From: an uncultured Haemophilus sp.
Lineage (GTDB): Bacteria; Pseudomonadota; Gammaproteobacteria; Enterobacterales; Pasteurellaceae
Assembly (NCBI RefSeq): GCF_905207935.1
Contig: NZ_CAJLNI010000079.1
Span: 1 to 8,929, forward strand
DNA: 8,929 nucleotides
Direction: 5' to 3'
The position numbers and the translations under genes are program-made. Positions 1 through 5,376 of this stretch are shown here, piece by piece. The notes under the pieces were generated by a model. The model ran no database searches. It had not been told where the DNA came from and saw only the letters and a program-made list of their open reading frames with translations. Within the stretch, counting starts at the first letter, position 1. The number at the start of each line of letters is the position of its first letter.

Positions 1-1
1 T

Positions 2-643
2 GCCTTGTATGAAGGCCATGCTGGCTACCCTTACACCCCGGAACTCGGCCTTGCCTACCTGCAGAAGGCTGTGGAATTGGGTGTACCGTTGGCGCAGTAT
101 GAATTGGCACGGATTTACGAAAAAAATCTCGACAATTCAAAAACCGCTCAACTGCTGTTTGAGTGCGCTGCCAAGCAGGGGTTTTCAGCGGCAATGAAGG
201 AATTATCTTCGTTTAAAGCCATTGATGGTGATCAGAAAGAATCCTTGCGGTTAATGCACAATGCAGTGCGCTATGGAGGAGAAAGTGGGGGAGAATCGGC
301 TTCACGTTTGAGTCACGTTTATGGTAAAACGAAAGCCTATATGAAGGAATTCGCCTCCACCCTAACTGATCCTGTCCGTGAAACAGCTTACAACGAGTTG
401 TATACAGCACTTACAGGCACAGATACCAAAAGCGGCAACCCCTTCTACACCTTCCCACGCCTAGACGAAGTCCTGCCCCTGCCACCCGCCAAAACCCACT
501 GGAAAGGCATCTACTCTGCGATGAGCAAGGAAGACGCAGCGTTCTACCAAAATCCACCTGACACCGCCGCCCTTGCTGCCGATATTCTCAAACGCGGTAT
601 CGTCAAAAAAGAAGACGTATATTGGCCACCGCGCAAGGATTAA
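2..643 (+). CDS. Sel1-repeat family protein, C-terminal part (5' end outside window)
   Basis: The reading frame is open from base 2, so the gene begins upstream; the TTG at base 5 is not a convincing start. 213 residues are visible. The N-terminal third has Sel1/TPR-like helical repeats with the usual small-residue pattern (AYLQKAVELGVPLAQYELA, then FECAAKQGFSAAMKEL). Such repeats make alpha-solenoid scaffolds for protein contacts. A short Gly/Ser/Glu stretch with a doubled GGES follows, then a C-terminal domain rich in Pro and aromatic residues (PRLDEVLPLPPAKTHWKG, ending in VYWPPRKD). I recall such C-terminal domains in Sel1 proteins of Neisseria and other proteobacteria, but cannot verify this. 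Sampled 60-base rows are 53-58% GC, against about 30% in the sampled lptA row, and the codons favour G/C ends, suggesting horizontal transfer. Function is unknown; an immunity or adaptor role beside a toxin would be speculation. The stop is followed by a terminator. Confidence 0.8.
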   Translation, partial: ALYEGHAGYPYTPELGLAYLQKAVELGVPLAQYELARIYEKNLDNSKTAQLLFECAAKQGFSAAMKELSSFKAIDGDQKESLRLMHNAVRYGGESGGESASRLSHVYGKTKAYMKEFASTLTDPVRETAYNELYTALTGTDTKSGNPFYTFPRLDEVLPLPPAKTHWKGIYSAMSKEDAAFYQNPPDTAALAADILKRGIVKKEDVYWPPRKD

Positions 644-664
644 TCGTTAACAAGCATTAAAAAG

Positions 665-712
665 GCGGTCAGATTTTAAAAGCAATTTGCTTGAAAATCT
701 GACCGCACTTTT
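665..712. terminator. Two-way intrinsic terminator made of a USS inverted pair
   Basis: Bases 665-677 pair perfectly with 694-706 (13 bp). An extra 4-bp stem (680-683 with 689-692) closes on a 5-base loop. On the plus strand it is followed by TTTT (709-712); on the minus strand by five T's (plus-strand A's at 659-663 and nearby). It sits between the convergent Sel1 and hpt genes and can stop both. The right arm contains an intact uptake sequence; the left arm is the same sequence with one base missing (AAGGCGGT instead of AAGTGCGGT). Paired uptake sequences serving as terminators are typical of Haemophilus. Confidence 0.85.
702..710 (-). repeat. DNA uptake signal sequence (Hin-type USS)
   Basis: Exact ACCGCACTT on the plus strand, i.e. 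AAGTGCGGT on the minus strand. It forms the right arm of the terminator between the Sel1 gene and hpt, and is followed on the minus strand by the T/A-rich tract typical of extended uptake sequences. Confidence 0.95.
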
Positions 713-732
713 ATGTTTAAAATATGACTAAA

Positions 733-1272
733 TTATTCGTCTATAACCACTTTGCCAATATAGCCTAGATTACGATAACGTTGAGCGTAATCAATACCAT
801 AGCCGACAACAAATTCATCCGGAATAGAAAAACCAATCCATTCAACCGGTACTTCCACTTCTCGGCGAGAAGGTTTATCTAATAAGGTACAAATCGCCAA
901 GCTTGCAGGATCGCGTAAATTTAAAATGCTGCGCACTTTTTCGAGGGTATAACCTGTATCAATAATGTCCTCAACAATCAGCACGTGTTCATTGCGAATA
1001 TCGCCTTCAAGATCTTTCGTAATTTTCACATCGTGATTACTTGTCATTCCGCAACCATAGCTTGAAGTTGTCATAAACTCCACTTCTACCGGTAATTTTA
1101 ATTCACGCACGAGATCGGCCATGAACATAAATGAACCACGTAAAAGCCCAACAACAATCAGTTTATCAATGGCTTGTTGTTGATAAAAATGCGTAATTTC
1201 TGCGCCAAGTTCAGTAATGCGGCTACGAACATCCGCTTCTGAAATTAAAATATCGACGTGGTGTTTTTTCAT
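733..1272 (-). CDS. hpt: Hypoxanthine phosphoribosyltransferase
   Basis: Cytoplasmic purine-salvage enzyme that transfers phosphoribose from PRPP to hypoxanthine (and usually guanine), giving IMP or GMP plus pyrophosphate. The 179-residue length is normal for bacterial Hpt. Visible motifs are the pyrophosphate-binding loop GLLRGS (residues 42-47), the flexible-loop region SSYGCGM (70-76), the PRPP signature VEDIIDTGYTL (100-110, with the acidic Glu-Asp pair and catalytic-loop Asp), the Lys of LDKPSRR (131-137) that contacts the purine, and PDEFVVGYGIDY (151-162), where the aromatic stacks on the base. The ATG start is supported by AAAGGA a short distance upstream. It is a single gene between two terminators. 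The transcript could begin at a weak promoter just upstream or come by readthrough of the small-RNA terminator. The family assignment is firm; hypoxanthine preference over xanthine/guanine is inferred from similarity to E. coli Hpt rather than Gpt. Confidence 0.96.
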   Translation of the reverse strand: MKKHHVDILISEADVRSRITELGAEITHFYQQQAIDKLIVVGLLRGSFMFMADLVRELKLPVEVEFMTTSSYGCGMTSNHDVKITKDLEGDIRNEHVLIVEDIIDTGYTLEKVRSILNLRDPASLAICTLLDKPSRREVEVPVEWIGFSIPDEFVVGYGIDYAQRYRNLGYIGKVVIDE

Positions 1273-1303
1273 GGTCTTTCCTTTTTAATTTAATCGTTTG
1301 CGT

Positions 1304-1333
1304 ATTCTACAATAAAAAAGGCTGAAGTTTAAA
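1304..1333 (-). promoter_or_regulatory. Weak candidate promoter for hpt
   Basis: On the minus strand TAGAAT (1309-1304, five of six to the -10 consensus) lies 18 bases after TTTAAA (1333-1328, four of six to the -35). The -35 would fall in the loop of the preceding terminator. This is the only reasonable promoter I see between that terminator and the hpt start, so I list it with low confidence. Confidence 0.3.
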
Positions 1334-1348
1334 CCTTCAGCCTTTTTA
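1314..1348 (-). terminator. Strong intrinsic terminator, end of the candidate small RNA
   Basis: Bases 1320-1327 pair with 1335-1342 (8 bp, GGCTGAAG with CTTCAGCC), closed by a 7-base loop and flanked by A and T tracts. Read on the minus strand, the stem is followed by six T's (plus-strand A's at 1314-1319). It also has five T's on the plus strand. It lies between pmbA and hpt and fits best as the end of the transcript that begins near 1413. Confidence 0.88.
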
Positions 1349-1413
1349 ACCCTAACGAATTTACTTTCTACTCTACCTGTTGGAGCAATCTGCAATCGCT
1401 GCTAAACAGATGT
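1314..1413 (-). ncRNA. Candidate Fur-regulated small RNA, RyhB/HrrF-like
   Basis: A region of about 100 bases with no reading frame of note, bounded by a good sigma-70 promoter with a Fur-like site upstream and an intrinsic terminator downstream. On the minus strand it contains ATTGCAGATTGCTCC (1396-1382), a tandem ATTGC element resembling the pairing core of E. coli RyhB (as I recall it, CACATTGCTTCCAG). A 5' hairpin can form: CTGTT and AGCA near the start pair with TGCT and AACAG, exposing much of the ATTGC element in the loop. The A-rich linker before the terminator could bind Hfq. RyhB-type RNAs are made under iron limitation and repress mRNAs of iron-containing proteins. The H. influenzae equivalent is known as HrrF; equating this locus with HrrF is from memory and unverified. 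The exact start is a prediction, with A at 1413 or 1411 both possible. Confidence 0.75.
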
Positions 1414-1417
1414 GCGT

Positions 1418-1445
1418 ATAGTAGCAGAAAGAAATTACATGTCAA
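1418..1445 (-). promoter_or_regulatory. Sigma-70 promoter of the candidate small RNA
   Basis: On the minus strand a perfect -35 TTGACA (1445-1440) is separated by 16 bases from TACTAT (1423-1418, four of six to the -10 consensus). Transcription would begin about 5-7 bases further, near 1413-1411. It starts only about 30 bases after the pmbA stop codon and points towards hpt. Confidence 0.75.
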
Positions 1446-1465
1446 TAAGAATTATTATCATTTTA
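1446..1465 (-). promoter_or_regulatory. Fur-box-like operator next to the small-RNA promoter
   Basis: Minus-strand bases 1460-1446 read TGATAATAATTCTTA, matching the 7-1-7 Fur consensus TGATAATnATTATCA at 12 of 14 fixed positions. The wider 19-base window (1447-1465) matches the classical Fur box at 14 of 19. The site abuts the -35 element, where bound Fur-iron would hinder RNA polymerase. The inferred outcome is repression when iron is plentiful. The region is AT-rich, which raises the chance level, but the placement is apt. Confidence 0.7.
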
Positions 1466-1474
1466 AAAAATTTA

Positions 1475-2830
1475 TTAATTTCCTGAAATTTTCATCTTAT
1501 CTAACAAGATTGAACCGGTTTGAATATTGGAACGATGTTCAATATCATCTGCTACTGCCACAATATTTTTTAACATATCCTGCAATTGACCAGCAATCGT
1601 AATTTCAGCAACTGGATATTGGATCTCGCCATTCTCCACCCAGAAGCCTGCTGCGCCACGGGAATAATCCCCCGTCACAATATTTACGCCTTGCCCCATG
1701 ATATCTGTCACCAATAAACCGGTGCCCATTTGACGTAAAAGTGCGGTCAATCCGCCCGTTAAATTTGGTTTCACGAGCCAGTTGTGAATACCGCCTGCAT
1801 GACCGGTACTTTGCATGCCCATTTTTCTACCGCTGTAACTGGTGAGCAAATAGGTTTGCAATACGCCATCTTGAATAATTTCAAGATTCTGTGTTCGCAC
1901 CCCTTCGCTATCAAAAGGTGTGGAGGCTAAACGTTTTAACAAATGCGGACGCTCACTAATTTGGAACCAATCTGGCAATACTTGTTTTCCAAGATGATCG
2001 AGCAAGAAACTGGATTTACGATATAAGCTGCCGCCACTAATCGCCCCCGTTAAATGAGAAATTAATCCTGTTGCTACATCATTTAAGAAAATCACGGGTA
2101 CTTCACGTGTCGTTAATTTTTGTGGATTTAGACGCGCAATCACTTTTTTCGCACAATTTTGCCCCACCCAATCCGCTGAAGAAAGGGCATCAAACTCACG
2201 TGAAACCGTATATTCGTAGTCATTTTCAAGTTGATCTAGCTCGCCACCAATCACCGAACAAGATAAAGAATAACGACTAGATAAGTAACTTTGTAGCATG
2301 CCATGTGTATTCCCATAAACACGCACACCGGTATGTGAATTAAAGCTTGCACCGTTACTATTTACAATTTTAGCATCGTATTCCAAAGCCGCTTTTTCAG
2401 CTTCTAAAGCTAATTTTGTAGCTTGTTCGACATCGACACTTGCCCCATGATAAAGCGCTAAATCGGGCGCTTCAAAAGCCATTAGTTCTTTATCCGCTAG
2501 CCCTGTACAATCATCTGGCGAGGTATATTTTGCAATAGCGAGCGCTGCATCAACGGTGTTTTTAATGGCTTCTTCGCTTAAATCTGAGGTAGAGGCATTA
2601 CCTTTTTGTTGGCCTAAATAAACAGAAATGCCTAATGCCCCATCGTTAGTAAATTCAACATTTTCAATCTCTTGCAGACGGGTTGAAACCGATAAACCAC
2701 TCACTTTTGTCACACCGACTTCAGCGGTGGCTCCCGCTTTCTGCGCAGTTTCAATCGCAAAACTGACTGCATCACGCAATGTTTGCTCTTGAGATTTTAA
2801 AAGTGCGGTTAAATTTTCTGCTGTTTTCAT
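1475..2830 (-). CDS. pmbA: Metalloprotease subunit TldE (PmbA)
   Basis: PmbA/TldE pairs with TldD to form a cytoplasmic heterodimeric zinc protease. In E. coli it processes the microcin B17 precursor and degrades the antitoxin CcdA. TldD carries the zinc site; consistent with the TldE side, no HExxxH motif is present. Recognisable blocks include an N-terminal region with VSTRLQEIENVEF, a central region around GGSLYRKSSFLLDHLGKQVLP, and the C-terminal TYLLTSYSGRKMGMQSTGHAGG and GDYSRGAAGFWVENG. The frame extends 10 codons further to an ATG at 2860, but I prefer the ATG at 2830: it has AGGA eight bases upstream, gives 451 residues (E. coli 450), and a possible -10 TAAAAT (2864-2859) would overlap the upstream ATG. 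It is divergent from yjgA. Two uptake sequences lie within the gene, both encoding the peptide LTALL. tldD is not in the window. Confidence 0.93.
   Translation of the reverse strand: MKTAENLTALLKSQEQTLRDAVSFAIETAQKAGATAEVGVTKVSGLSVSTRLQEIENVEFTNDGALGISVYLGQQKGNASTSDLSEEAIKNTVDAALAIAKYTSPDDCTGLADKELMAFEAPDLALYHGASVDVEQATKLALEAEKAALEYDAKIVNSNGASFNSHTGVRVYGNTHGMLQSYLSSRYSLSCSVIGGELDQLENDYEYTVSREFDALSSADWVGQNCAKKVIARLNPQKLTTREVPVIFLNDVATGLISHLTGAISGGSLYRKSSFLLDHLGKQVLPDWFQISERPHLLKRLASTPFDSEGVRTQNLEIIQDGVLQTYLLTSYSGRKMGMQSTGHAGGIHNWLVKPNLTGGLTALLRQMGTGLLVTDIMGQGVNIVTGDYSRGAAGFWVENGEIQYPVAEITIAGQLQDMLKNIVAVADDIEHRSNIQTGSILLDKMKISGN
1739..1747 (+). repeat. DNA uptake signal sequence (Hin-type USS)
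   Basis: Exact AAGTGCGGT followed by CAA, inside pmbA. Read as codons on the minus strand it contributes to GGLTALLRQ, so the uptake sequence is accommodated in coding sequence. Confidence 0.95.
2801..2809 (+). repeat. DNA uptake signal sequence (Hin-type USS)
   Basis: Exact AAGTGCGGT with the A/T-rich 3' extension TAAATTTT, inside the 5' part of pmbA, where it encodes the LTALLK segment on the minus strand. Confidence 0.95.
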
Positions 2831-2882
2831 GGTGATAATCCTATTAAAAATTTGCGCCATTTTATCTTATTTTGAAAGTTTA

Positions 2883-2891
2883 TGCTAAAAT
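2883..2891 (+). promoter_or_regulatory. Extended -10 promoter for yjgA/darP
   Basis: TGCTAAAAT is an extended -10 (TG, one base, TAAAAT with five of six matches). No good -35 is at the right distance, as is common for extended -10 promoters. Transcription would begin near 2898, giving a leader of about 20 bases holding the AAGG ribosome site (2908-2911) seven bases before the ATG. Confidence 0.6.
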
Positions 2892-2918
2892 GCACCAAAT
2901 TTTTCATAAGGTAATAGA

Positions 2919-3455
2919 ATGGCAAAACGTAAGAAAAAAGAAGCCTTTGATTGGGAAGATGAAGACCAAGAAGAGATTATTTGGGTAAGTAAAAGTGAAA
3001 TCAAACGCGATGCTGAGGATTTAAAACAGCTCGGCGAGAAATTGGTGAACTTAACCAAAGCAAATCTGACTAAGGTTCCACTAGACGATAGCTTGAAAGA
3101 TGCCATTGAATTAGCACAACGCCTGCAAAAAGAGGCGCGTCGTCGCCAATTGCAATACATCGGTAAGCTCTTACGCTCAATTGATGCAGAGCCTATTCGT
3201 GAAGCTTTAGAAAAAATTGAAAACAAACATAATCAGCAACAAGCTATGCTGCATAAGTTGGAAATCTTACGTGATGAATTGATTGCAAAAGGTGATGCGG
3301 CTCTGACTGATTTGTTAAATGAACATCCTTCTGCAGATCGTCAACACTTACGTAATTTGATTCGTGCAGCACAGAAAGAGAAGGAACAAAATAAGCCGTC
3401 AAAAGCTTATAGAGAGATTTATCAGATCTTAAAAACACTTATTTTAGAAGACTAA
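2919..3455 (+). CDS. darP: Ribosome-associated protein DarP / YjgA (DUF615)
   Basis: A small, highly charged cytoplasmic protein of 178 residues (E. coli YjgA about 183). The family, formerly UPF0307, co-purifies with 50S precursors and helps late maturation of the large subunit near the peptidyl-transferase centre. Visible traits are a basic start (MAKRKKK), an acidic patch (WEDEDQEE, residues 12-19), the characteristic block RRRQLQYIGKLLR (74-86), and a second helical domain with LHKLEILRDELI (111-122). The protein is almost entirely helical and has no signal or membrane segment. AAGG seven bases before the ATG supports the start. It is divergent from pmbA and lies upstream of the lpt genes, with its own promoter. 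The family call is firm; the role is transferred from E. coli. Confidence 0.93.
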   Translation: MAKRKKKEAFDWEDEDQEEIIWVSKSEIKRDAEDLKQLGEKLVNLTKANLTKVPLDDSLKDAIELAQRLQKEARRRQLQYIGKLLRSIDAEPIREALEKIENKHNQQQAMLHKLEILRDELIAKGDAALTDLLNEHPSADRQHLRNLIRAAQKEKEQNKPSKAYREIYQILKTLILED

Positions 3456-3471
3456 AATACCGCTATTTTTG

Positions 3472-3480
3472 ACCGCACTT
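3472..3480 (-). repeat. DNA uptake signal sequence (Hin-type USS)
   Basis: Exact ACCGCACTT on the plus strand in the yjgA-lptC gap. Its 3' half is also the left arm of the hairpin at 3475-3496. Confidence 0.95.
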
Positions 3481-3496
3481 TTTGTCAAAAAAGTGC
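3475..3496 (+). other. Hairpin between yjgA and lptC, possible weak terminator
   Basis: Bases 3475-3483 (GCACTTTTT) pair perfectly with 3488-3496 (AAAAAGTGC), leaving a 4-base loop. The arm partly repeats the uptake sequence in inverted form. No T-run follows on the plus strand, so it is not a standard intrinsic terminator. It may damp readthrough from yjgA, or simply be a relic of a USS pair. It directly precedes and slightly overlaps the likely lptC promoter. Confidence 0.5.
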
Positions 3497-3502
3497 TATG
3501 AT
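3494..3502 (+). promoter_or_regulatory. Extended -10 promoter for lptC-lptA-lptB-ptsN(-rapZ)
   Basis: TGCTATGAT is an extended -10 (TG, one base, TATGAT with five of six matches). TTGACC at 3469-3474 is five of six to the -35, but the 22-base spacing is too long, so recognition would rest on the extended -10. Transcription would begin near 3509. The ATG at 3498 lies inside this element, which argues against its use as the lptC start. Confidence 0.5.
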
Positions 3503-3536
3503 TGACTACCCTTTTTATAAGGAAAAAACGTTATTT

Positions 3537-4145
3537 ATGAATATTCGTTGGAATATTATTTTAGGTGTCATCGCTCTTGCTTTATTGGGCTGGTATTATT
3601 CGCTTAATCAAGATCATAGCGATTTACAAAGCCTCATTAAAAAGCCTGATAGCCCAGAATACGTTGGTAATAAAATGGAAACTACCGTATTCTCGCCTGA
3701 AGGCAAAAAGCAATATCTCGCGATTTCCGACAAAGTGGAATATTACACACAAGACGGTCATACGGATTTTATTTCGCCGTTAGTCTATCTTTTTGATGTT
3801 TCTTTGGACAATAAAGACAAAGAAGCAAAAACCGATAAAATTCAATTAGAAAAACAAAATTGGAAACTTAGCGCACAAAAGGCAAAATTAACAAAAGATC
3901 AAATGCTCTATCTTGAAGGCGGCGTGGTTGCCGAGAGCCTTGACCCTTTATCTCGCCTGCAACGTGTTGAGACCGAAGCCGCAGTGATTAATTTAAAAAC
4001 ACAAGACATTACTTCCGATACACAAGTAAAAATTAACGGATTAAACTTTAACTCAAGTGGATTGAAGCTCGTCGGAAATTTACGTCAGCAAGTTGCAACT
4101 CTAAAGGAACAGGTAAAAACATATTATGAAATCAACAAACAATAA
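3537..4145 (+). CDS. lptC: LPS export protein LptC (inner-membrane anchored)
   Basis: LptC is the single-pass, periplasm-facing subunit of the LptB2FGC transporter. It receives lipopolysaccharide from LptF/G and passes it to LptA. The protein begins MNIRWN, followed by one hydrophobic segment (about residues 5-22: NIILGVIALALLGWYYSL), then a beta-jellyroll periplasmic domain of about 170 residues. The C-terminal part (KINGLNFNSSGLKLVGNLRQQ) is the conserved edge contacting LptA. The frame extends 13 codons upstream to an ATG at 3498. I prefer 3537 because the upstream ATG sits in a likely -10, has no ribosome site, and would put charged residues before the anchor. The 202 residues are close to E. 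coli (191). AAGGA (3519-3523) is 13 bases from the ATG, longer than ideal. It overlaps lptA by 20 bases, implying coupled translation. Confidence 0.92.
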   Translation: MNIRWNIILGVIALALLGWYYSLNQDHSDLQSLIKKPDSPEYVGNKMETTVFSPEGKKQYLAISDKVEYYTQDGHTDFISPLVYLFDVSLDNKDKEAKTDKIQLEKQNWKLSAQKAKLTKDQMLYLEGGVVAESLDPLSRLQRVETEAAVINLKTQDITSDTQVKINGLNFNSSGLKLVGNLRQQVATLKEQVKTYYEINKQ

Positions 4146-4644
4146 AATTCTGCTTTTAACAGCGTTAATGATGACTTCCTTATCTGCTTTTGCGTTAAAA
4201 GACGATACCAATAAACCGATTAATATTGTCTCAGATAATCAATCTCTAGATATGGAAAACAGCGTGGTAACCTTTACGGATAACGTTGTGATTACACAAG
4301 GCTCCATTTTGATTAAAGCCAATAAAGTGGTTATTACTCGTCCACCAGAAAATTCAGGTAAAAAAGAAACTGTTGAAGCATTTGGTAGCCCTGTTACTTT
4401 CCACCAACAACTTGATGATGGTAAGCCTGTTGATGGTAAAGCCAATAAAGTTCACTACGATTTAGGCACTGAATTCTTAACATTGACCGGTAATGCTGAA
4501 TTAAAACAATTAGATAGCAAAATTAACGGTGAACGCATCACTTATGATGTGAAAAAACAACAGTTAAAAGCCAATGGTAATGGAAAATCACGCGTGCAAA
4601 CCGTCTTAATTCCGACCCAATTACAACAAAAAGGTAAAAAATAA
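4126..4644 (+). CDS. lptA: LPS transport periplasmic protein LptA
   Basis: LptA is the OstA-fold periplasmic protein that stacks head-to-tail to bridge LptC in the inner membrane to LptD in the outer membrane, forming the groove along which lipopolysaccharide moves. A signal peptide is clear: a basic start (MKSTNNK), a hydrophobic core (ILLLTALMMTSLS), and AFA at 21-23, giving cleavage before LKDD. The mature part begins with NKPINIVSDNQSLDMENSVVTFTDNV, the typical first strands, then EAFGSPVTFHQQLDDGKPVDGKA and ALKQLDSKINGERITYDV-type repeats, and a basic tail (QLQQKGKK). The 172 residues are near the E. coli length (185). The start lies inside the end of lptC, and the stop is three bases before lptB. 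E. coli drives lptA partly from a sigma-E promoter; I found no convincing one here. Confidence 0.95.
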   Translation: MKSTNNKILLLTALMMTSLSAFALKDDTNKPINIVSDNQSLDMENSVVTFTDNVVITQGSILIKANKVVITRPPENSGKKETVEAFGSPVTFHQQLDDGKPVDGKANKVHYDLGTEFLTLTGNAELKQLDSKINGERITYDVKKQQLKANGNGKSRVQTVLIPTQLQQKGKK

Positions 4645-4647
4645 CCG

Positions 4648-5373
4648 ATGTCTGTATTACAAGCTGAATTCCTCGCAAAAAGCTATAAGAGCCGAAAAGT
4701 GGTTTCTGATGTGAGTTTAACCGTAAACTCCAATGAAATTGTTGGCCTACTTGGTCCAAATGGTGCAGGTAAAACCACTACTTTCTACATGGTCGTCGGT
4801 TTAGTACGTCATGATCAGGGAAAAATCACCATTGATGGCGATGATATTAGCGTATTACCTATGCATGAACGTGCACGCAGAGGAATTGGCTATTTACCAC
4901 AAGAAGCTTCTATCTTCCGTCGTTTAACCGTATATGAAAACCTTATGGCGGTATTAGAAATTCGTAAAGATCTCACTGCAGAACAACGCAGAGAGAGAGC
5001 GGATGAGTTAATTGATGAGTTCAATATTGGCCATATTCGTGATAGCCTGGGGCAATCTCTTTCAGGTGGTGAACGTCGCCGAGTGGAAATTGCGCGCGCC
5101 TTAGCTGCAAATCCTAAATTCATTTTACTAGATGAACCTTTTGCCGGTGTTGACCCTATTTCGGTCACAGATATTAAGAAAATCATCACGGATCTCCGTA
5201 ATCGTGGCTTAGGCGTGTTAATTACCGACCATAACGTACGCGAAACCCTTGATGTTTGTGAACGCGCTTACATTGTTGGTGAAGGGAAAATTATCGCGAC
5301 CGGCACACCGGAAGAAGTCATGAATGATGAGCACGTTAAACGTGTCTATTTAGGCGAACAATTTAAACTATAA
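4648..5373 (+). CDS. lptB: LPS export ABC transporter ATP-binding protein LptB
   Basis: LptB is the cytoplasmic ATPase that dimerises and powers lipopolysaccharide extraction with LptF, LptG and LptC. All nucleotide-binding motifs are intact: Walker A GPNGAGKTT (residues 36-44), Q-loop Gln85 in YLPQEASIF, signature LSGGE (138-142), Walker B FILLDEP (158-164; Asp162, catalytic Glu163), D-loop GVDP (167-170) and switch His195 in ITDHNVRET. The C-terminal GEGKIIATGTPEEV and VKRVYLGEQFKL are typical of LptB, formerly YhbG. The 241 residues equal the E. coli length. It starts three bases after the lptA stop with only a distant AAGG, so translation is probably coupled. lptF and lptG are not in the window. 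The assignment is very secure. Confidence 0.98.
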   Translation: MSVLQAEFLAKSYKSRKVVSDVSLTVNSNEIVGLLGPNGAGKTTTFYMVVGLVRHDQGKITIDGDDISVLPMHERARRGIGYLPQEASIFRRLTVYENLMAVLEIRKDLTAEQRRERADELIDEFNIGHIRDSLGQSLSGGERRRVEIARALAANPKFILLDEPFAGVDPISVTDIKKIITDLRNRGLGVLITDHNVRETLDVCERAYIVGEGKIIATGTPEEVMNDEHVKRVYLGEQFKL

Positions 5374-5376
5374 CCT

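Noticed and set aside
1349..1474. Small protein gene or tRNA in the pmbA-hpt gap
   Set aside because: No frame with a ribosome site is visible and no cloverleaf can be drawn; the promoter, Fur site and terminator fit a small RNA better.
2831..2860. Longer pmbA start at the ATG ending at 2860 (10 extra residues)
   Set aside because: It has no good ribosome site and would overlap a possible -10. The ATG at 2830 has AGGA at eight bases and gives the usual family length.
2885..3226. 113-codon minus-strand frame over yjgA
   Set aside because: It is antisense to a well-conserved gene, Ser/Arg/Leu-rich as expected of a shadow frame, with no recognisable domain.
3498..3536. Longer lptC start at ATG 3498
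   Set aside because: The ATG lies inside a likely extended -10, lacks a ribosome site and places charged residues before the membrane anchor.
4106..4136. Possible sigma-E promoter before lptA (GGAAC ... TCAAC)
   Set aside because: The spacing of about 19-21 bases is too long, the -10 is poor, and the start would fall after the lptA ATG.
4890..5189. 99-codon minus-strand frame over lptB
   Set aside because: It is antisense to the conserved ABC ATPase motifs; composition and lack of a ribosome site mark it as a shadow.
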